Below, in pieces: positions 1 through 11,686 of a stretch of 64,000 nucleotides of DNA; the stretch's first letter is position 1; every line of letters starts with the position of its first letter. The DNA lies in contig NC_053116.1 in the NCBI RefSeq assembly GCF_010015445.1, positions 30,031,785 through 30,095,784 on the forward strand. Reading direction: 5' to 3'. A model generated the notes under the pieces. That model was not told the origin of the DNA, searched no databases, and saw only the letters and a list, made by a program, of their open reading frames with translations. Source of the DNA: Perca fluviatilis. Its lineage: Eukaryota; Chordata; Actinopteri; Perciformes; Percidae. The translations under genes and the position numbers were made by a program.

Positions 1-575
1 CACTGGCTGCCGGCTGGCTGCCCGCGGACGGACGCTGGCTGCCCGTGAATGGACGCTGGATGCCGGCTGCCTGCCCGCGGCGGACGCTGGCTGCCGGCTG
101 GCTGCCCGGCGGGACGGCTGGCCACCCGCGAACGGACGCTGGCCACCCGCGAACGGACGCTGGCTGCCCGCGCAATGGACGCGCTGGATGCCGGCTGGCT
201 GCCCGGGGACGGACGCTGGCTGCCCGCGGAAGGACGCTGGATGCCGGTGGCTGCCCGCGCGACGGACGCTGGCTGCCCGCGAATGGACGCTGGATGCTGG
301 CTGGCTGCCGGCTGGCTGCCCGCGGACGGACGCTGGCTGCCTGCGAATGGACGCTGGATGCCGGCTGGCTGCCGGCTGGCTGCCCGCGGACGGACGCTGC
401 CTGCCCGCGAACGGACGCTGGCTGCCGGCTGGCTGCCCGCGGACGGACTTTGGCTGCCCGCGGACGGACTTTGGCTGCCCGCAAACGGACGCTGGCTGCC
501 TGCCCGCGGACAGACGCTACCTGCCCGCGGACAGACGCTACCTGCCCGCGGACGGACACTGCCTGCCGGCCGGTG
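1..575. repeat. GC-rich 21-bp minisatellite
   Basis: The block is a tandem array of a 21-base unit close to GGCTGCCCGCGGACGGACGC plus T, mixed with shorter GGATGCCGGCT / GGCTGCCGGCT units of 10-11 bases. Units differ by point changes (gacgga, aatgga, aacgga, cagacg). Twenty-one is a multiple of three and the unit has no stop codons, so several frames stay open together. Those open frames are a by-product of the repeat, not genes. The array begins before the window and ends near position 575. Confidence 0.93.
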
Positions 576-599
576 GTCTACATAATTTCCCGGTAGATG

Positions 600-906
600 T
601 TTTGGTTCCACTCCGCCGCTGGGTTAAGGAAAGGATAACGGGGAAATCAAACGTAATTTGCGGGAAACGAGCCCATGTCTCTGGGGGACGCCAACAATGG
701 ACGGTTGGGTTAAGAAAAACAACAACGGGAAAAGCAAACTTCACACGCGGGAAAAGATCTCCGGTCAGCTTGAAAGTCCTGCGTTTTCCCCTAACACCAA
801 TTGCCAGAGTGATAGAGAAATGGCTCTGCCAATTGCTATTTGGCAAGTGGGCGGAGTCAAACGTTTAGCTCCACCCACATTGAGCCACTCCTCGATCTGC
901 GTACTG
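600..906. other. Non-coding spacer with an imperfect 84-bp duplication
   Basis: No gene is seen. A segment beginning gggttaagg near 620 recurs as gggttaagaa near 704 with the same downstream pattern (aacgggaaa, caaac, gcgggaaa), an imperfect tandem duplication of about 84 bases. The stretch joins the minisatellite to the foldback element. It does not pair with the outermost part of that element's right arm. Confidence 0.55.
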
Positions 907-1083
907 CTCCCCTCTTCCTGCTAGCTAAATGCCCGGTGTGTGTGAGTGAGAGCACGGTCAGCGAGCTTGTTACGCCAGCAATCTGTTACCACAGGTTCCA
1001 GTTAATCTTTTAATGTGTGTAATTATAATGTGTTGAGTTATTTAAACAAACTATTGGGGAAATAAACGCCGCTTGTCCGCGAG

Positions 1084-1128
1084 TCTCATTGATAGAGCCT
1101 GCGGCTGGATGTAGCTCTATCAATGAGA
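1084..1128. repeat. 15-bp perfect hairpin in the left arm
   Basis: tctcattgatagagc (1084-1098) is followed by a 15-base loop and then its exact complement gctctatcaatgaga (1114-1128). It lies inside the left arm of the foldback element, between the outer terminal repeat and the single 201-bp unit. I did not find the same hairpin in the right arm. Confidence 0.9.
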
Positions 1129-1161
1129 GCTAGCTAGCCTCCTCTTAGAATTCCTCTGGAA

Positions 1162-1345
1162 TTCACAAATATTCATTAACTTGAAATCGGACACCGTTGT
1201 TAGCTTTATAAAACCTTTAGGGAGATGTTGTATAAGTGGCGTGACGAAATTCAAACTGTAAATATACTCAAATTAAGGCGAAAAGGAAGCTAACTATCCG
1301 TGATTTGTAGCTAGGATTGAAGGGACAGTCACAGCTAACTAAACA
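1162..1345 (+). repeat. Single 201-bp-type unit in the left arm
   Basis: This copy of the unit arrayed at 4302-5000 starts at attcacaaatattcattaac and runs to gacagtcacagctaac. It has the same orientation as the right-arm copies, whereas the sequences on both sides of it are inverted between the arms. That asymmetry is unexpected for a simple foldback. Confidence 0.85.
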
Positions 1346-1659
1346 AGCGGGTATAAGTTAGCAGCAGGTTTGATATTCGCAGGATATTGGTTTTCGACCT
1401 ACCCCCATTCACTGTCTTCAATACAATCCCACTACATTACTAGCGTAGTATGTTGAGGACAGTTTAGGACACTGTATAAAAAAAAATCATAATGGTATTT
1501 GTTGTTGCTACCGATTTACGAGCAAAAACAGCACTTCAATCTACGTTCCGGCTGTTGGCTGAGTTAGGGACCGTCTACAAATTACATTACTCAGGCTGGT
1601 GACATAGACTACTGGGATTCTTTCAGGAAAGAAATCACCAAAAATCTATAAAAATACAT

Positions 1660-2360
1660 TTTGTCATTATGATTGCTGTAGTAGTTGCCAATGGTGGACT
1701 GCTAGTTACAGGTCACATTTTTGTCATATGTCACATTATAGTGAAACAGGATGGAATTAAAAGATTAAAATATTCACCATAAATCAACAAAAGTACATTT
1801 TCTCATTCTGATTGCTGTAGTACTTGCCAATGGCAGGCTACTACTTACTACACGTCATATTTTTGTCATAGGTCTCATTATAGTGAAACGTGATGGAATT
1901 AAAAGATTAAAATATTCACCAAAAATCAACAAAAGTAAACTTTCTCATTCTGATTGCTGTAGTAGTTGCCAATGGTGGACTGATAGTTACTACAGGTCAT
2001 ATTTTTGTCATATGTCACATTATAGTGAAACGGGATGGAATTAAAAGTTTAAAATATTCACCAACAATCAACCAAAAGACATTTTCTCATTCTGATTGCT
2101 GTAGTACTTGCCAATGGCAGGCTACTACTTACTACAGGTCATATTTTTGTCATATGTCTCATTATAGTGAAACGTGATGGAATTAAAAGTTTAAAATATT
2201 CACCAAAAATCTACAAAAGTAAACTTTCTCATTCTGATTGCTGTAGTAGTTGCCAATGGTGGACTGATAGTTACTACAGGTCATATTTTTGTCATATGTC
2301 ACATTATAGTGAAACGGGATGGAATTAAAAGTTTAAAGTATTCACCAAAAATCAATAAAA
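1660..2360 (+). repeat. Left-arm array of 142-bp units (five copies, alternating types)
   Basis: The marker gattgctgta occurs at 1671, 1810, 1952, 2094 and 2236, giving periods of 139-142 bases. Copies alternate between a form with tggtggactg and a form with tggcaggcta, so the higher-order period is about 284 bases (A-B-A-B-A). The sequence is AT-rich and non-coding. Its inverted counterpart is at 3125-3985. Confidence 0.93.
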
Positions 2361-3124
2361 TACTAGAAATGCAATGCCAAGGAATTGAAATAGTGGATGG
2401 AAGGTTGCTAGCTGGATGTTGGGGAAATTCATGAAAAAGCATTGAATCATTTCATCTTTCAATCCATACTTTTACTCATACCAAATTTAAAGCATGTGTG
2501 TCAAGTTGTTCTTGAGATATCGCACTCAAATGGTTTTGACCTTGAAATTTGACCTTTGACCTCCCACATCAAATCACTTGATCTTTGAGTCCATGCAAAC
2601 ATTAATACCAAATTTGAAATATGTGCATCTAGCCGTCCTTGAGATATCACACTCAAGGTATTCATGGACTTGACCTTTGACCTACAACATATAATCACTA
2701 ATGATATTTTCATGAGAAATAGTTTAGGAGCTAAATGTGGAGAACTTACAGTATCACTAGACATTGAACATCTTTTTTAAATAGGATACGAGTTAAAAAA
2801 CATGTTCCTTAATTGCAGCGCTCCCTAAAGGTCAAAGATGACCAGTTGTTTTGGGTCCCCTCAGGATGATATCATGAGTCTATCTACCCAGTTTGGTTAT
2901 GATTGGTCAATGTGTTTCTGAGGAATGAGGATTACTTCCCGTTTCGCAGCTTCACCGTCAAGTTTGAATGGCCAAACTGTTTTGAATTTTAAGACAAAGC
3001 AGCCTGGTCTGAAGATCATCTGTGCCAAGTATCAAGATGATTGGACAACATTTGAGAGAAGAGATGCCTTTGGAAGGTTTTAGATAAAATCCAACATGGT
3101 GGAAAATGACGTAGTCACTACTAC
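2361..3124. repeat. Central non-palindromic spacer of the foldback element
   Basis: This segment separates the two inverted arms. At about 2480-2715 it has two tandem copies, spaced about 127 bases, of a segment containing accaaattt, cttgagatatc and ttgacctttgacct. That wording is common in fish dispersed repeats. The 2810-3090 part also reads like an old teleost repeat and carries no open frame of note. No transposase remnant is seen. Confidence 0.6.
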
Positions 3125-3985
3125 ATCAAACAGAATGTGAAAATGTCTTTTCATTTAATTTTATTGTATTGCATACTACTTCACTATAATGTGACGTATG
3201 AAAAAAATGTGACGTGTAGTAACTAGCAGTCCACCATTGGCAAGTACTACAGCAATCAGAATGAGAAAATGCACTTTTGTTAATTTTTGGTGAAAATTTT
3301 AAACTTTTAATTCCTTCCCGTTTCACTATAATGTGACATATGAGAAAAATATGACGTGTAGTAAGTAAAGGCTTACCATTGGCAGCTACTACAGCAATCA
3401 GAATGAGAAAATGTACTTTTGTTGATTTTTGGTGAATATTTTAGACTTTTAATTCCATCCTGTTTCACTATAATGAGACATATGACAAAAATATGACCTG
3501 TAGTAAGTAGTAGCCTTCCATTGGCAAGTACTATCAGAATGAGAAAATGTACTTTTGTTGATTTTTGGTGAATATTTTAATCTTTTAATTCCATCACGTT
3601 TCACTATAATGAGACATATGACAAAAATATGACCTGTAGTAAGTAGTAGCCTGCCATTGGCAAGTACTACAGCAATCAGAATGAGAAAATGTACTTTTGT
3701 TGATTTTTGGTGAATATTTTAATCTTTTAATTCCATCACGTTTCACTATAATGAGACATATGACAAAAATATGACCTGTAGTAAGTAGTAGCCTGCCATT
3801 GGCAAGTACTACAGCAATCAGAATGAGAAAATGTACTTTTGTTGATTTTTGGTGAATATTTTAAACTTTTAATTCCATCCTGTTTCACTATAATGTGACA
3901 TATGACAAAAATGTGACCTGTAGTAACTAGCAGTCCACCATTGGCAACTACTACAGCAATCATAATGACAAAATGTATTTTTATA
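3125..3985 (-). repeat. Right-arm array of 142-bp units (six copies)
   Basis: ccattgg with the downstream acagcaatcagaatgag block recurs at about 3234, 3377, 3519, 3654, 3796 and 3938. The array is the inverted counterpart of 1660-2360. The copy near 3519-3540 lacks about 8 bases (acagcaat) in the marker. There is one more unit than in the left arm, so copy number has changed since the arms formed. Confidence 0.92.
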
Positions 3986-4301
3986 GATTTTTGGTGATTT
4001 CTTTCCTGTAAGAATCCCAGTAGTCTATGTCACCAGCCTGAGTAATGTAATTTGTAGACGGTCCCTAACTCAGCCAACAGCCGGAACAGCGTTGAGTGAA
4101 GTGCTGTTTTGCTCTAATATCGGCTAGGACAACAAATACCATTATGATTTTTTTTTATACAGTGTCCTAAACTGTCCTCAACATACTACACTAGTAATGT
4201 AGTGACATTTTATTGAGGAAACTGAATGGGGGTAGGTCGAAAACGAATATCCTGCGAATATCAAACCTGCTGCTAATTTATACCCGCTAACGAAACACCT
4301 A

Positions 4302-5000
4302 GTCTTCACAAATATTCATTAACTTGAAATCGGACACCGTTGTTAGCTTTATAAGACATATAGTTAGATTTTGTGTAAGTGGCGTGACGAAATTCAAACT
4401 GTAAATATAATCGAATTAAGGCGAAAGGAAGCTAACTATCCGGTGGTTTGTAGCGCCACATAGCTAGGATTGAAGGGACAGTCGCAGCTAACGAAACACT
4501 TTGTCTTCACAAATATTCATTAACTTGAAATCGGACACCGTTGTTAGCTTTATAAGACATATAGTTAGATTTTGTGTAAGTGGCGTGACGAAATTCAAAC
4601 TGTAAATATAATTGAATTAAGGCAAAAAGGAAGCTAACTATCCGTGGTTTGTAGCTACACATAGCTAGGATTGAAGGGACAGTCGCAGCTAACGAAACAC
4701 CTAGTTTTCACAAATATTCATTAAATTGAAATCGGACACCGTTGTTAGGTTTATAAGACATATAGTTAGATGTTGTGTAAGTGGCGTGACGAAATTCAAA
4801 CTGTAAATATAATCGAATTAAGGCGAAAAGGAAGCTAACTATCCGTGGTTTGTAGCTACACATAGCTAGGATTGAAGGGACAGTCGCAGCTAACGAAACA
4901 CTTTGTCTTCACAAATATTCATTAACTTGAAATCGGACACCGTTGTTAGCTTTATAAGACCTTTAATTAGATTTTGTATAAGTGGCGTGACATGTGTGTA
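4302..5000 (+). repeat. 201-bp tandem array in the right arm (about 3.4 copies)
   Basis: The junction g(t)cttcacaaatattcatt starts at 4302, 4503, 4704 and 4905, an exact 201-base period. Units contain aaatcggacaccgttgttag and gtggcgtgacgaaattcaaa. The last copy is cut at about 4990, where the outer terminal inverted repeat begins. A single copy in the same orientation lies at 1162-1345. Confidence 0.95.
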
Positions 5001-5652
5001 ACATGTGGTAACAGATTGCTGGTGTAACAAGCTCGCTGACGGCGCTCTCACTCTCACACAACGGGCCATTTAGCTAGCAGGAAGAGGGGAGTTGAAGGCC
5101 CTGGAGCTCTGTCAGGGCAGCGGTGTTGGTAGTCCCTGCTGTGGGCTGCAGCCGTGACCGAGCTCCAAGTACCTCATAGCAGGCCGGGGTCTGTGAAGGA
5201 AGGCAGGCCGGGCGGCGAGGCAGCACCGGCGGCTGAACTCCGACACACAGTCTTACCAAATTTGCAATTAGCCATCAATTTTCGTAAAACGGCCCATATT
5301 TGAGCTTTATATAGTTGATTTCTCGCTTAAAAAAGTATCAGAAGTGAATTTAATATCGAAATAGCCCGATAAACAATGTATAACTTTGCAGTGTCTGAAA
5401 TATGAGAGTCTCCCATGTGCTATGTAGTTTGCTCAAACCAATCAGCGCGTAGCTCATTCTGAATATTCATGAGCATACCATATTTGGAAGAAAAGCTCTT
5501 GTTCCAAATAGAGCCATATTCACAGGGTAGTTAAGGGCCTAATAAAATATCATTCGGGCAATTTTCAGCCCAACCAATGTTACATACCCCATTAGGAGAC
5601 CTTAAGGAACAGTGTAAAATACCCTATATAATCATTCTATCACCCCTTTAAG

Positions 5653-8600
5653 TTACAGGTTGTATCAATATTGTGAAATGAGTTTTGTTTGGATTTTGAA
5701 AAGAGGTACTGTGGGTGAATGTTATATATGACATCCCTTAAACATGTTATCAATGTTGTTTAATCTCATGTTCTAATTCATGCACACAAATTATTAATAC
5801 TATGGGAATCAGTAATATTTCAATACGTAGATTAGAGGGGATGGGATACAGTATAGAAACAAACTTCAGTCTTCTTAAAGGTATTTGTCTGCTGGAGACA
5901 ACAGGCCGTCAGAATGATCCCTCTGCAGTCTGTCTGCATGACATTGAATTAGCATTCGCCTGTAGTCGATGCTGATAAGCTCTTATTGTTCTTTACACAG
6001 CGTGCTAAAGCAACACTGAAAGGTTATCAGCTCTCTGCGGACCTGGCTGAGGCCGCTGCTCTTGCCTACCCACGATCCCCTGGGGGCAGCACATTGTGGA
6101 ACGAGGTAACATGGTCGCCAAATTGAAAGAGAGGAACTACAATTCGTTGAATGTCCACTGGAGAGCTGAGGGCGAAACAGAGAAGGAGCGGAGAGAGGGA
6201 GAGTAAGGAGGTGTGGAAAGGGAGGCCTTGTGACATTTTGCTGTGAGGTATTCCTGGTGCAGGCCTTGTTAACAGTCTGAAATTGGTCTTTGGAGTGTCA
6301 TACCCCGACTGCTACTCTAATATAGATCTGTCATCTTGTGCTATTTATCAAGCACCCCTCATGTATGTAACCACACATACACACACACTCAGACACAATT
6401 ACCGCTCTGTAGATATAAAGCCATTCTCTCAGCAAATAATAGATATTGTTGACACATCGAGACAGGAGCCGTGCTTTTTCCAGCCTGCACTCACGGTGTA
6501 GTCAGGCAGCTTGGAGACGAAGCAGTGGAAGAAAAAAAATCTAGAAACCTGTCATCTCATTGAACCGAACAAGCATAAGAAAATATTAAAACTGAGACAA
6601 AATGGTCATTTTGGCTTCCCCGTGAACAGAGGTTCCTCAGTGTGCAGGAGAAAATCTAAAGTGACCTTCCTCTTGACACAGCAACATGCCGTGGTGAGTT
6701 TTCATTTTCACAGCCATCAGTCAGGCGCAACAAAGTGTAGATTTATCAGTCAGTTGCAGATGTACTTTTGAGTATATTACAGCACAACTCAATTTCCAGG
6801 GTTCGGAATATAAGCTGAGCCCGCAAAGTGGCGGGAATGCTGACTAACCGTGGAGTGCATCAGCCCAGCCAGCCCAGAGTCGCGGAGGTTGGCTAAAATA
6901 AATGCCTTTTTCAGCTGCTGCCACAGTATCCAGGCACTCAATAGCTTGCCCTTGTTACTTTTCCAATGCCGCCCATGACAGTGTGACTTGATCTATGATG
7001 ACTTGATGAATTACATGGTGCCGTAAGCCGTGGATCGGTCGCACAGCACTGGTTGGGATTAGAGCGTCGCCATGATAACTTCATCCACAACGACATCATG
7101 AATAACACGAGCAGCTACAAAACAGCAACGGCTGCAGTTTGGCTTCAGCCTGTCTCCATCCATCAAACCTATCTGTCCAATATGCTGGCACGAGCAATTG
7201 TGAACACATTAAAAAGCTTATATGGTACAACCACCCACACACACATCACCTGTATGCTGAACAGACTTTAAGCCTCTGAGCTGAAGCTGTCTGAAAATAT
7301 CTGTCTGCTGTTATATTTCATCTTAGAGTATCGATTACATGCTGCTATTATGCAAATGGCTGAGGATTATTGTGCTTTTATTATGATATCTGTTTTGTGT
7401 TTAAACATGATTTCAGGCCTGTTGTATAATGTTTTCCTGTTTGTGATGTTGGCAGTGTGCAGCAGCGACAGCAGCAGCAGCAGCAGCAGCAGCAGAGGTG
7501 AAACAGCTGGCTGTGGTGGTTGGAAGAGACAGAGAGAGTCTGTCTGTCTGGTTGACACCTGGGTGGCCCATACTGTTGCCGGCGCTGTCGGAGTCCCACA
7601 CAGGGACCGTGGCCGTTAGGCCAGGCTTGTAAGCTGCCAGAGACCCTGCTGGGGCATGGTTCTGGACCTCCAACTACTTTACACGTAAGACCATCTGTCC
7701 CCCCCGTGCACAGTGCCAAGCTCTGTCCTGCACAACATAGCACTGCCAGACGAGACTCAGAGCAGGGCAGGAGGCACAACAGCGAGTCCTAAACCAGACG
7801 CACTGTTAGTCTGACGAAATTCTTCCTCGGCAGAAGTAAAAAAATACCATCACATTTTTACTAAAGCCACAGGCAGCTCATGTAAAATGCATTAAGATGA
7901 GGTACAACAAACTAAAAGACACAATTTCAGAGAGACAGGAACGAGTATGTTAAACATAAAGTGAAGCATGAATCACCTAAACAATATATTGTGTGCCTCT
8001 ACTGGTAATTTAATAATGATCCTAATAATGATGCTTTTTGATAAATATCCAACAAGATTAGCTAACTAGCTTTGCTGGGCACCAGAAACACTTTTACAGG
8101 TTTTTACAGGCTTTCTGGCTGGATAATAATTTGTAGTGTCCAGATTTTCAGCCCTCTGTCCTCTACACAGCACAACCTGCTGCCAGATGCCTGATGGTCT
8201 TTCACTTCTAATTATGACAACAGAAAAATCCAACATTAAACACATTTTAAAAGCGGCCAGCAGCCGAACTCCAAATTACTCTGTACTTTTGTTGAGCAAG
8301 CTGTTGAATTACTGAGATTGTTTTTTGTTGCATTTTCTTTTGGGGGCTTTTATTTCAAAATGGCATTGTATTTCTGGCTGGTTCATCAAGATGTCATCAA
8401 ACCAGAAAGTTTGCCAGATATAATAAACCCATCTGGCAGCATCTTGATACTGTATTACCAACCTAAATCTAGAGCTGATTCTCTAACTTGAGATCTATCT
8501 CTAGATCTGTGGGTGCGATGCTGTCATAAGTGAGGTTTGCTATTAATGATGAAACTAACAAGATATTTCATTTTCCTTTTCCTGCTGATTTACAAATGCT

Positions 8601-10063
8601 GCTTTGTGGAAAAGAAAGTATTGATTTGCAGCATTTTAGGGCTGGAAAACACTGCCACTTTTATCAGAAATATAGAATTGCATGGTTTTGCTGTTGTTGA
8701 CATGGATGGAAAAATTAGGGTGCGTTGTTTAGAAATTGAGAAGCCATTCTGTGGTTTTGTGTACGCCAGTATTCAATTAATGGATCTTCATTAATAATTT
8801 CCAAAAGCTTTTCATTCCCAAACTTTTGTAATTGCTGTTCAGCTACTGTCAGTAAAACTCAACTCTGCATATACATCTGGGCAGGAAGTGCTGTCATTAA
8901 CTGTAACTTATAGATTGTTGAATTGTAGACTTGTTGATAAGTGAATAAAAACAATATTTTAGTTTGAGAAGAGAAACAGACCAGTGAGTATGATTTGACA
9001 GTGTTGTTGTACATAATTTGTGCTTTGATTTGATGAATTTATCAAGACAACAGGTAAACATGAAGAAGTGTTGACTTGCATTACCAGCAAACAACATCAA
9101 CAACAAATTGAAATTAGAGTAGTAAAATATTTATTTATTTTCTGTGTCAAACATAAGCTTCTTTGAAATCAAGGTCTGCTTCTCTCTGGAGCTGATGTAA
9201 ATTAAGAATACAACAAATCTTCTCAACTGTGTGTCTGCATTATACATTTGAAGAAAGTCTTCCTTTTGCTCACTTTTTGGCTCATTTAGTGTCAATAATC
9301 ATTGTGTAGGAGTGTGAAAGCAGAAGCTTACAGCCAGTATATAAACTCCCTGCAGCCCGCAGACTCTTATCATCGTGGCCATCAAGCTACATACGATTAC
9401 AGTGTGATGTGATGGCATGGCAACAACGGGCCAAGCAGAGAAGGGGAGGGAGCCGCAAAGAGTCAGGGAGCAGATTAGAGTGAGAGCAGGGAGACAAGCA
9501 AGGAAAAGCACATAATCCTCCTGTGTACAGTGTGCAGACTAAACCTGCACAACAGTGTCACACAGCAGTACAAAAACAAGGCAAACAAACCTTGAAATAT
9601 GGCTTTAAAAAGACTTACAAAAGAAGTTATTTTGTGAAGAAATAAACTGCACTTGTCGCATAGTGAGAAATTGTTAAGTACGAATAATCAAAAAGGAATA
9701 ACAGAGTAACATGTAACATTACATGCTGCTAGAAAAACGCAGCTGCTATCTTGGTAAATCAACCGATCAAATCCTAGGTAAATCACATATAACAAACTTT
9801 ATTCGCTGCAGGGCTTAGGCATGTTGGTATGTCATTATAGAAGTGTGAATACTAGCAAGATGGCAAGGGAGATCAAAATATTTGTCCAATTGTCACCTTT
9901 AGGCCACAAGCTGCAGACTGTTGTCCCAAAGGCTGCATTATATGTACTGTAAGCCTTGGATTTTGGTTTCTATTCATTACAGGAAACAGCAAAGAGAATC
10001 AAATCCATGAGCTTTTGCTGGTGAGTATAATTGTGCAGATGAGATTCCCCAAATATTAACTCG
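5653..10063. other. Gene-free stretch (tafa5 intron 2)
   Basis: No exon, transposase remnant or RNA gene is recognised. It contains a short CAG repeat (listed separately) and minor CA runs near 6376 and 7238. Open frames here are short and not protein-like. From the gene model it should be intronic to tafa5. Confidence 0.5.
7461..7495 (+). repeat. CAG/AGC trinucleotide microsatellite
   Basis: An almost uninterrupted run of cag triplets (one gac variant at its start) within otherwise unique sequence. The open frames that cross it encode only poly-Ser, poly-Ala or poly-Leu tracts and look accidental. Confidence 0.9.
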
Positions 10064-10064
10064 T

Positions 10065-10400
10065 AGGGCCCTATTTTAACGATCTAAGCGCACGGCGTGA
10101 AGCCGTCCGCATGGCGTGAAGCCGTCCGCATGGCGTGAAGCCGTCCGCATGGCGTGAAGCCGTCCGCATGGCGCAGGTACGTTTAGGGCGTGTCCCAATC
10201 TACTTTGGCTAGTTTGACGGCAGAAAAAAGGGTCTGTGCGCCGGGCGCATGGTTCAAAAGGGTTGTAGTTAGTGTCTTCATTAATTCATAGGTGTGTTTT
10301 GGGCGTAACATGCAATAAACCAATCAGAGTGTCATCTCCCATTCCCTTTAAAAGCCAGGCGCGTTTGTACCTTGGCGCATTGCTATTATGATGGCAGATT
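10065..10400. mobile_element. PIF/Harbinger-type element end (one terminus only)
   Basis: The sequence starts agggccctattttaacgatc, the same terminus found in inverted form at 12745-12771. It continues with GC-rich text containing gggcgtaaca, ccaatcagagtgtcatctcc and cattccctttaaaagc, and the last two recur inverted near 12555-12590. No opposite end belonging to this copy was found, so it is probably a truncated sister of the 11687-12771 element. No coding potential was seen. Confidence 0.65.
10092..10174 (+). repeat. 19-bp tandem repeat (about 4.3 copies)
   Basis: The unit ccgtccgcatggcgtgaag repeats head to tail from about 10103, with a partial copy (acggcgtgaag) before it and a partial copy after it, just inside the Harbinger-type terminus. 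The copies are essentially identical, which suggests recent expansion. Confidence 0.95.
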
Positions 10401-10498
10401 TTCACCGTAATATTTTTATTTGTAATCTTTTGCATGTTTGTGCGCTTCCCTGTGTATGTGTAACAAGCATAGTGTGTGCGCGCTGTGCATAAGCCTAA

Positions 10499-10554
10499 TC
10501 CTACTATGACATGTCAACATGTCACGGCAGACATGTTGACATGTCATAGTAGGA
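10499..10554. repeat. Perfect 25-bp hairpin with a 6-base loop
   Basis: Positions 10499-10523 (starting tcctactatgacatgtc) are exactly complementary to 10530-10554 (ending acatgtcatagtagga), separated by acggca. The second arm is also the outer end of the MITE that follows, so the hairpin is a duplicated, head-to-head copy of that element's terminus. Confidence 0.96.
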
Positions 10555-10748
10555 AAAGCACAGGTGTATTCAAAACCATTAATGATGGCTGCATTCCACT
10601 TAGGAGAGGCCCTGGTATTGTACATGCTGACTCACTGAAATAACTTACTGGGACACTTGATGGAATTGAGCCATTGTTAAGGTTATCAATTTCAGCAGTG
10701 CTTTTCCTACTATGACAAGTCAAAATGTCTGCTGTGAAAAACGTCCAT
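10530..10748. mobile_element. MITE family copy A
   Basis: The element opens with gtcatagtaggaaaagcacaggtgta and closes with gcagtgcttttcctactatgac followed by aatgtctgctgtgaaaaa, so the ends are inverted relative to each other. The body contains ctggtattgtacatgctg and a ttgatggaattgagcc block. Copies B (16759-16930) and C (63307-63480) share the ends and the tail. It is short and has no coding sequence. The family name is unknown to me. Confidence 0.75.
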
Positions 10749-11686
10749 TGACAAACATCAGTGTAGCTGTGTACTGTGTGAAAAGTAGCACTAGCACCAT
10801 TCTTATCACTGAAAACAAAGATTATGTGCACTAGCCTCTATTCCTTGCTACTTGGGTACAAAATGGTGCAAAATCCATTATGATATACAGTAAACTGATG
10901 GTCTTTGTAATTTTGTAATGCAAGAATCGCTGTGCACTAAATTCCACATCAGTAAAACCTGCAGGGTGAGAGAGGATGTTTATTAAAGTTTTAGTTTGAC
11001 TTGTAATCCATCCACCCCAACATGCCAATCATCATAACTGGAAGTGAAAAGGCTTAAAAACCATGTTAAGAGGTGTAATATCTGTGAATTTCATTAAAAG
11101 TCCCGGCTGTGGCTGCTGAAACACCGCACTTGACGAATGTATAAGGAAATCATAGACGTGTGCTGAATGACATCAATCAAACTGTGACTTCGGCACATTA
11201 GTGCCAATGTAAAATATGAAAAACCTAACAAGTAAAATGTTTGTTCAACCATTTAAAGCAAGACAGTAATTTTTGAAAGAAGACTCTCTTACAGAAGAAA
11301 AGTTAAATCAGTTACTTTTTCTGGTATGACCAGTAGCTTATGGTGGCTGAATATAGCTAAACAAACAAGCTAGATATCACTGTGCAACTGACATAACTGA
11401 ATCAGTTTGCTGACTTTATGACTATTCCCCACTTGTGCTACAGTTACACTACATGTTAGCATTTGTCATTATCCTGTACTTGCCACTTGTGGCCACAATG
11501 GCCACTGCTAAGCAGAGTATGCCAAGCTCGGTTTATCCTTTTTACATTGTAATTTTTGTCTTTGTACATACATTGTGGAAAAAGAGTATCAACTCTACAC
11601 TCAAAAGTCTAACAATTGTGTCGCTTCTCTAGCATGAACCCACTTTACACTTGAACCCAGTTAGAGTATGGAACTGGGAAACATTT
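10749..11686. other. Gene-free stretch
   Basis: Unique-looking AT-rich sequence with no exon, RNA gene or transposon terminus that I can identify. It lies between MITE copy A and the Harbinger-type element. Confidence 0.5.

Larger units (their letters stand above)
907..5652. mobile_element. Large foldback (long inverted repeat) DNA element, left end truncated
   Basis: Positions 907-1005 are the inverted complement of about 4990-5091 (shared core ctcccctcttcctgctagct). Positions 1349-1770 are the inverted complement of about 3870-4290. The right arm continues unpaired from 5092 to a terminus reading caccccTTTAA at 5643-5652, like the TTAA-adjacent ends of Kolobok or piggyBac elements. The left counterpart of that segment is missing, so the left end looks truncated at 907. 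No transposase is present, so this is a non-autonomous element. The superfamily is inferred only from the TTAA end. The extent and inverted-repeat structure are well supported. Confidence 0.75.

Noticed and set aside
45..868. Overlapping long open frames of 178-226 codons
   Set aside because: They are produced by the 21-bp stop-free minisatellite unit and have only repeat-derived Arg/Ala/Pro/Cys composition.
1660..3985. Regular direct repeats that could suggest a CRISPR array
   Set aside because: The 142-bp units are contiguous without unique spacers, the genome is vertebrate, and the arrays are inverted arms of a transposon.
7367..7779. Open frames across the CAG repeat
   Set aside because: Protein is low-complexity where it crosses the repeat and not gene-like elsewhere; no splice or homology support.
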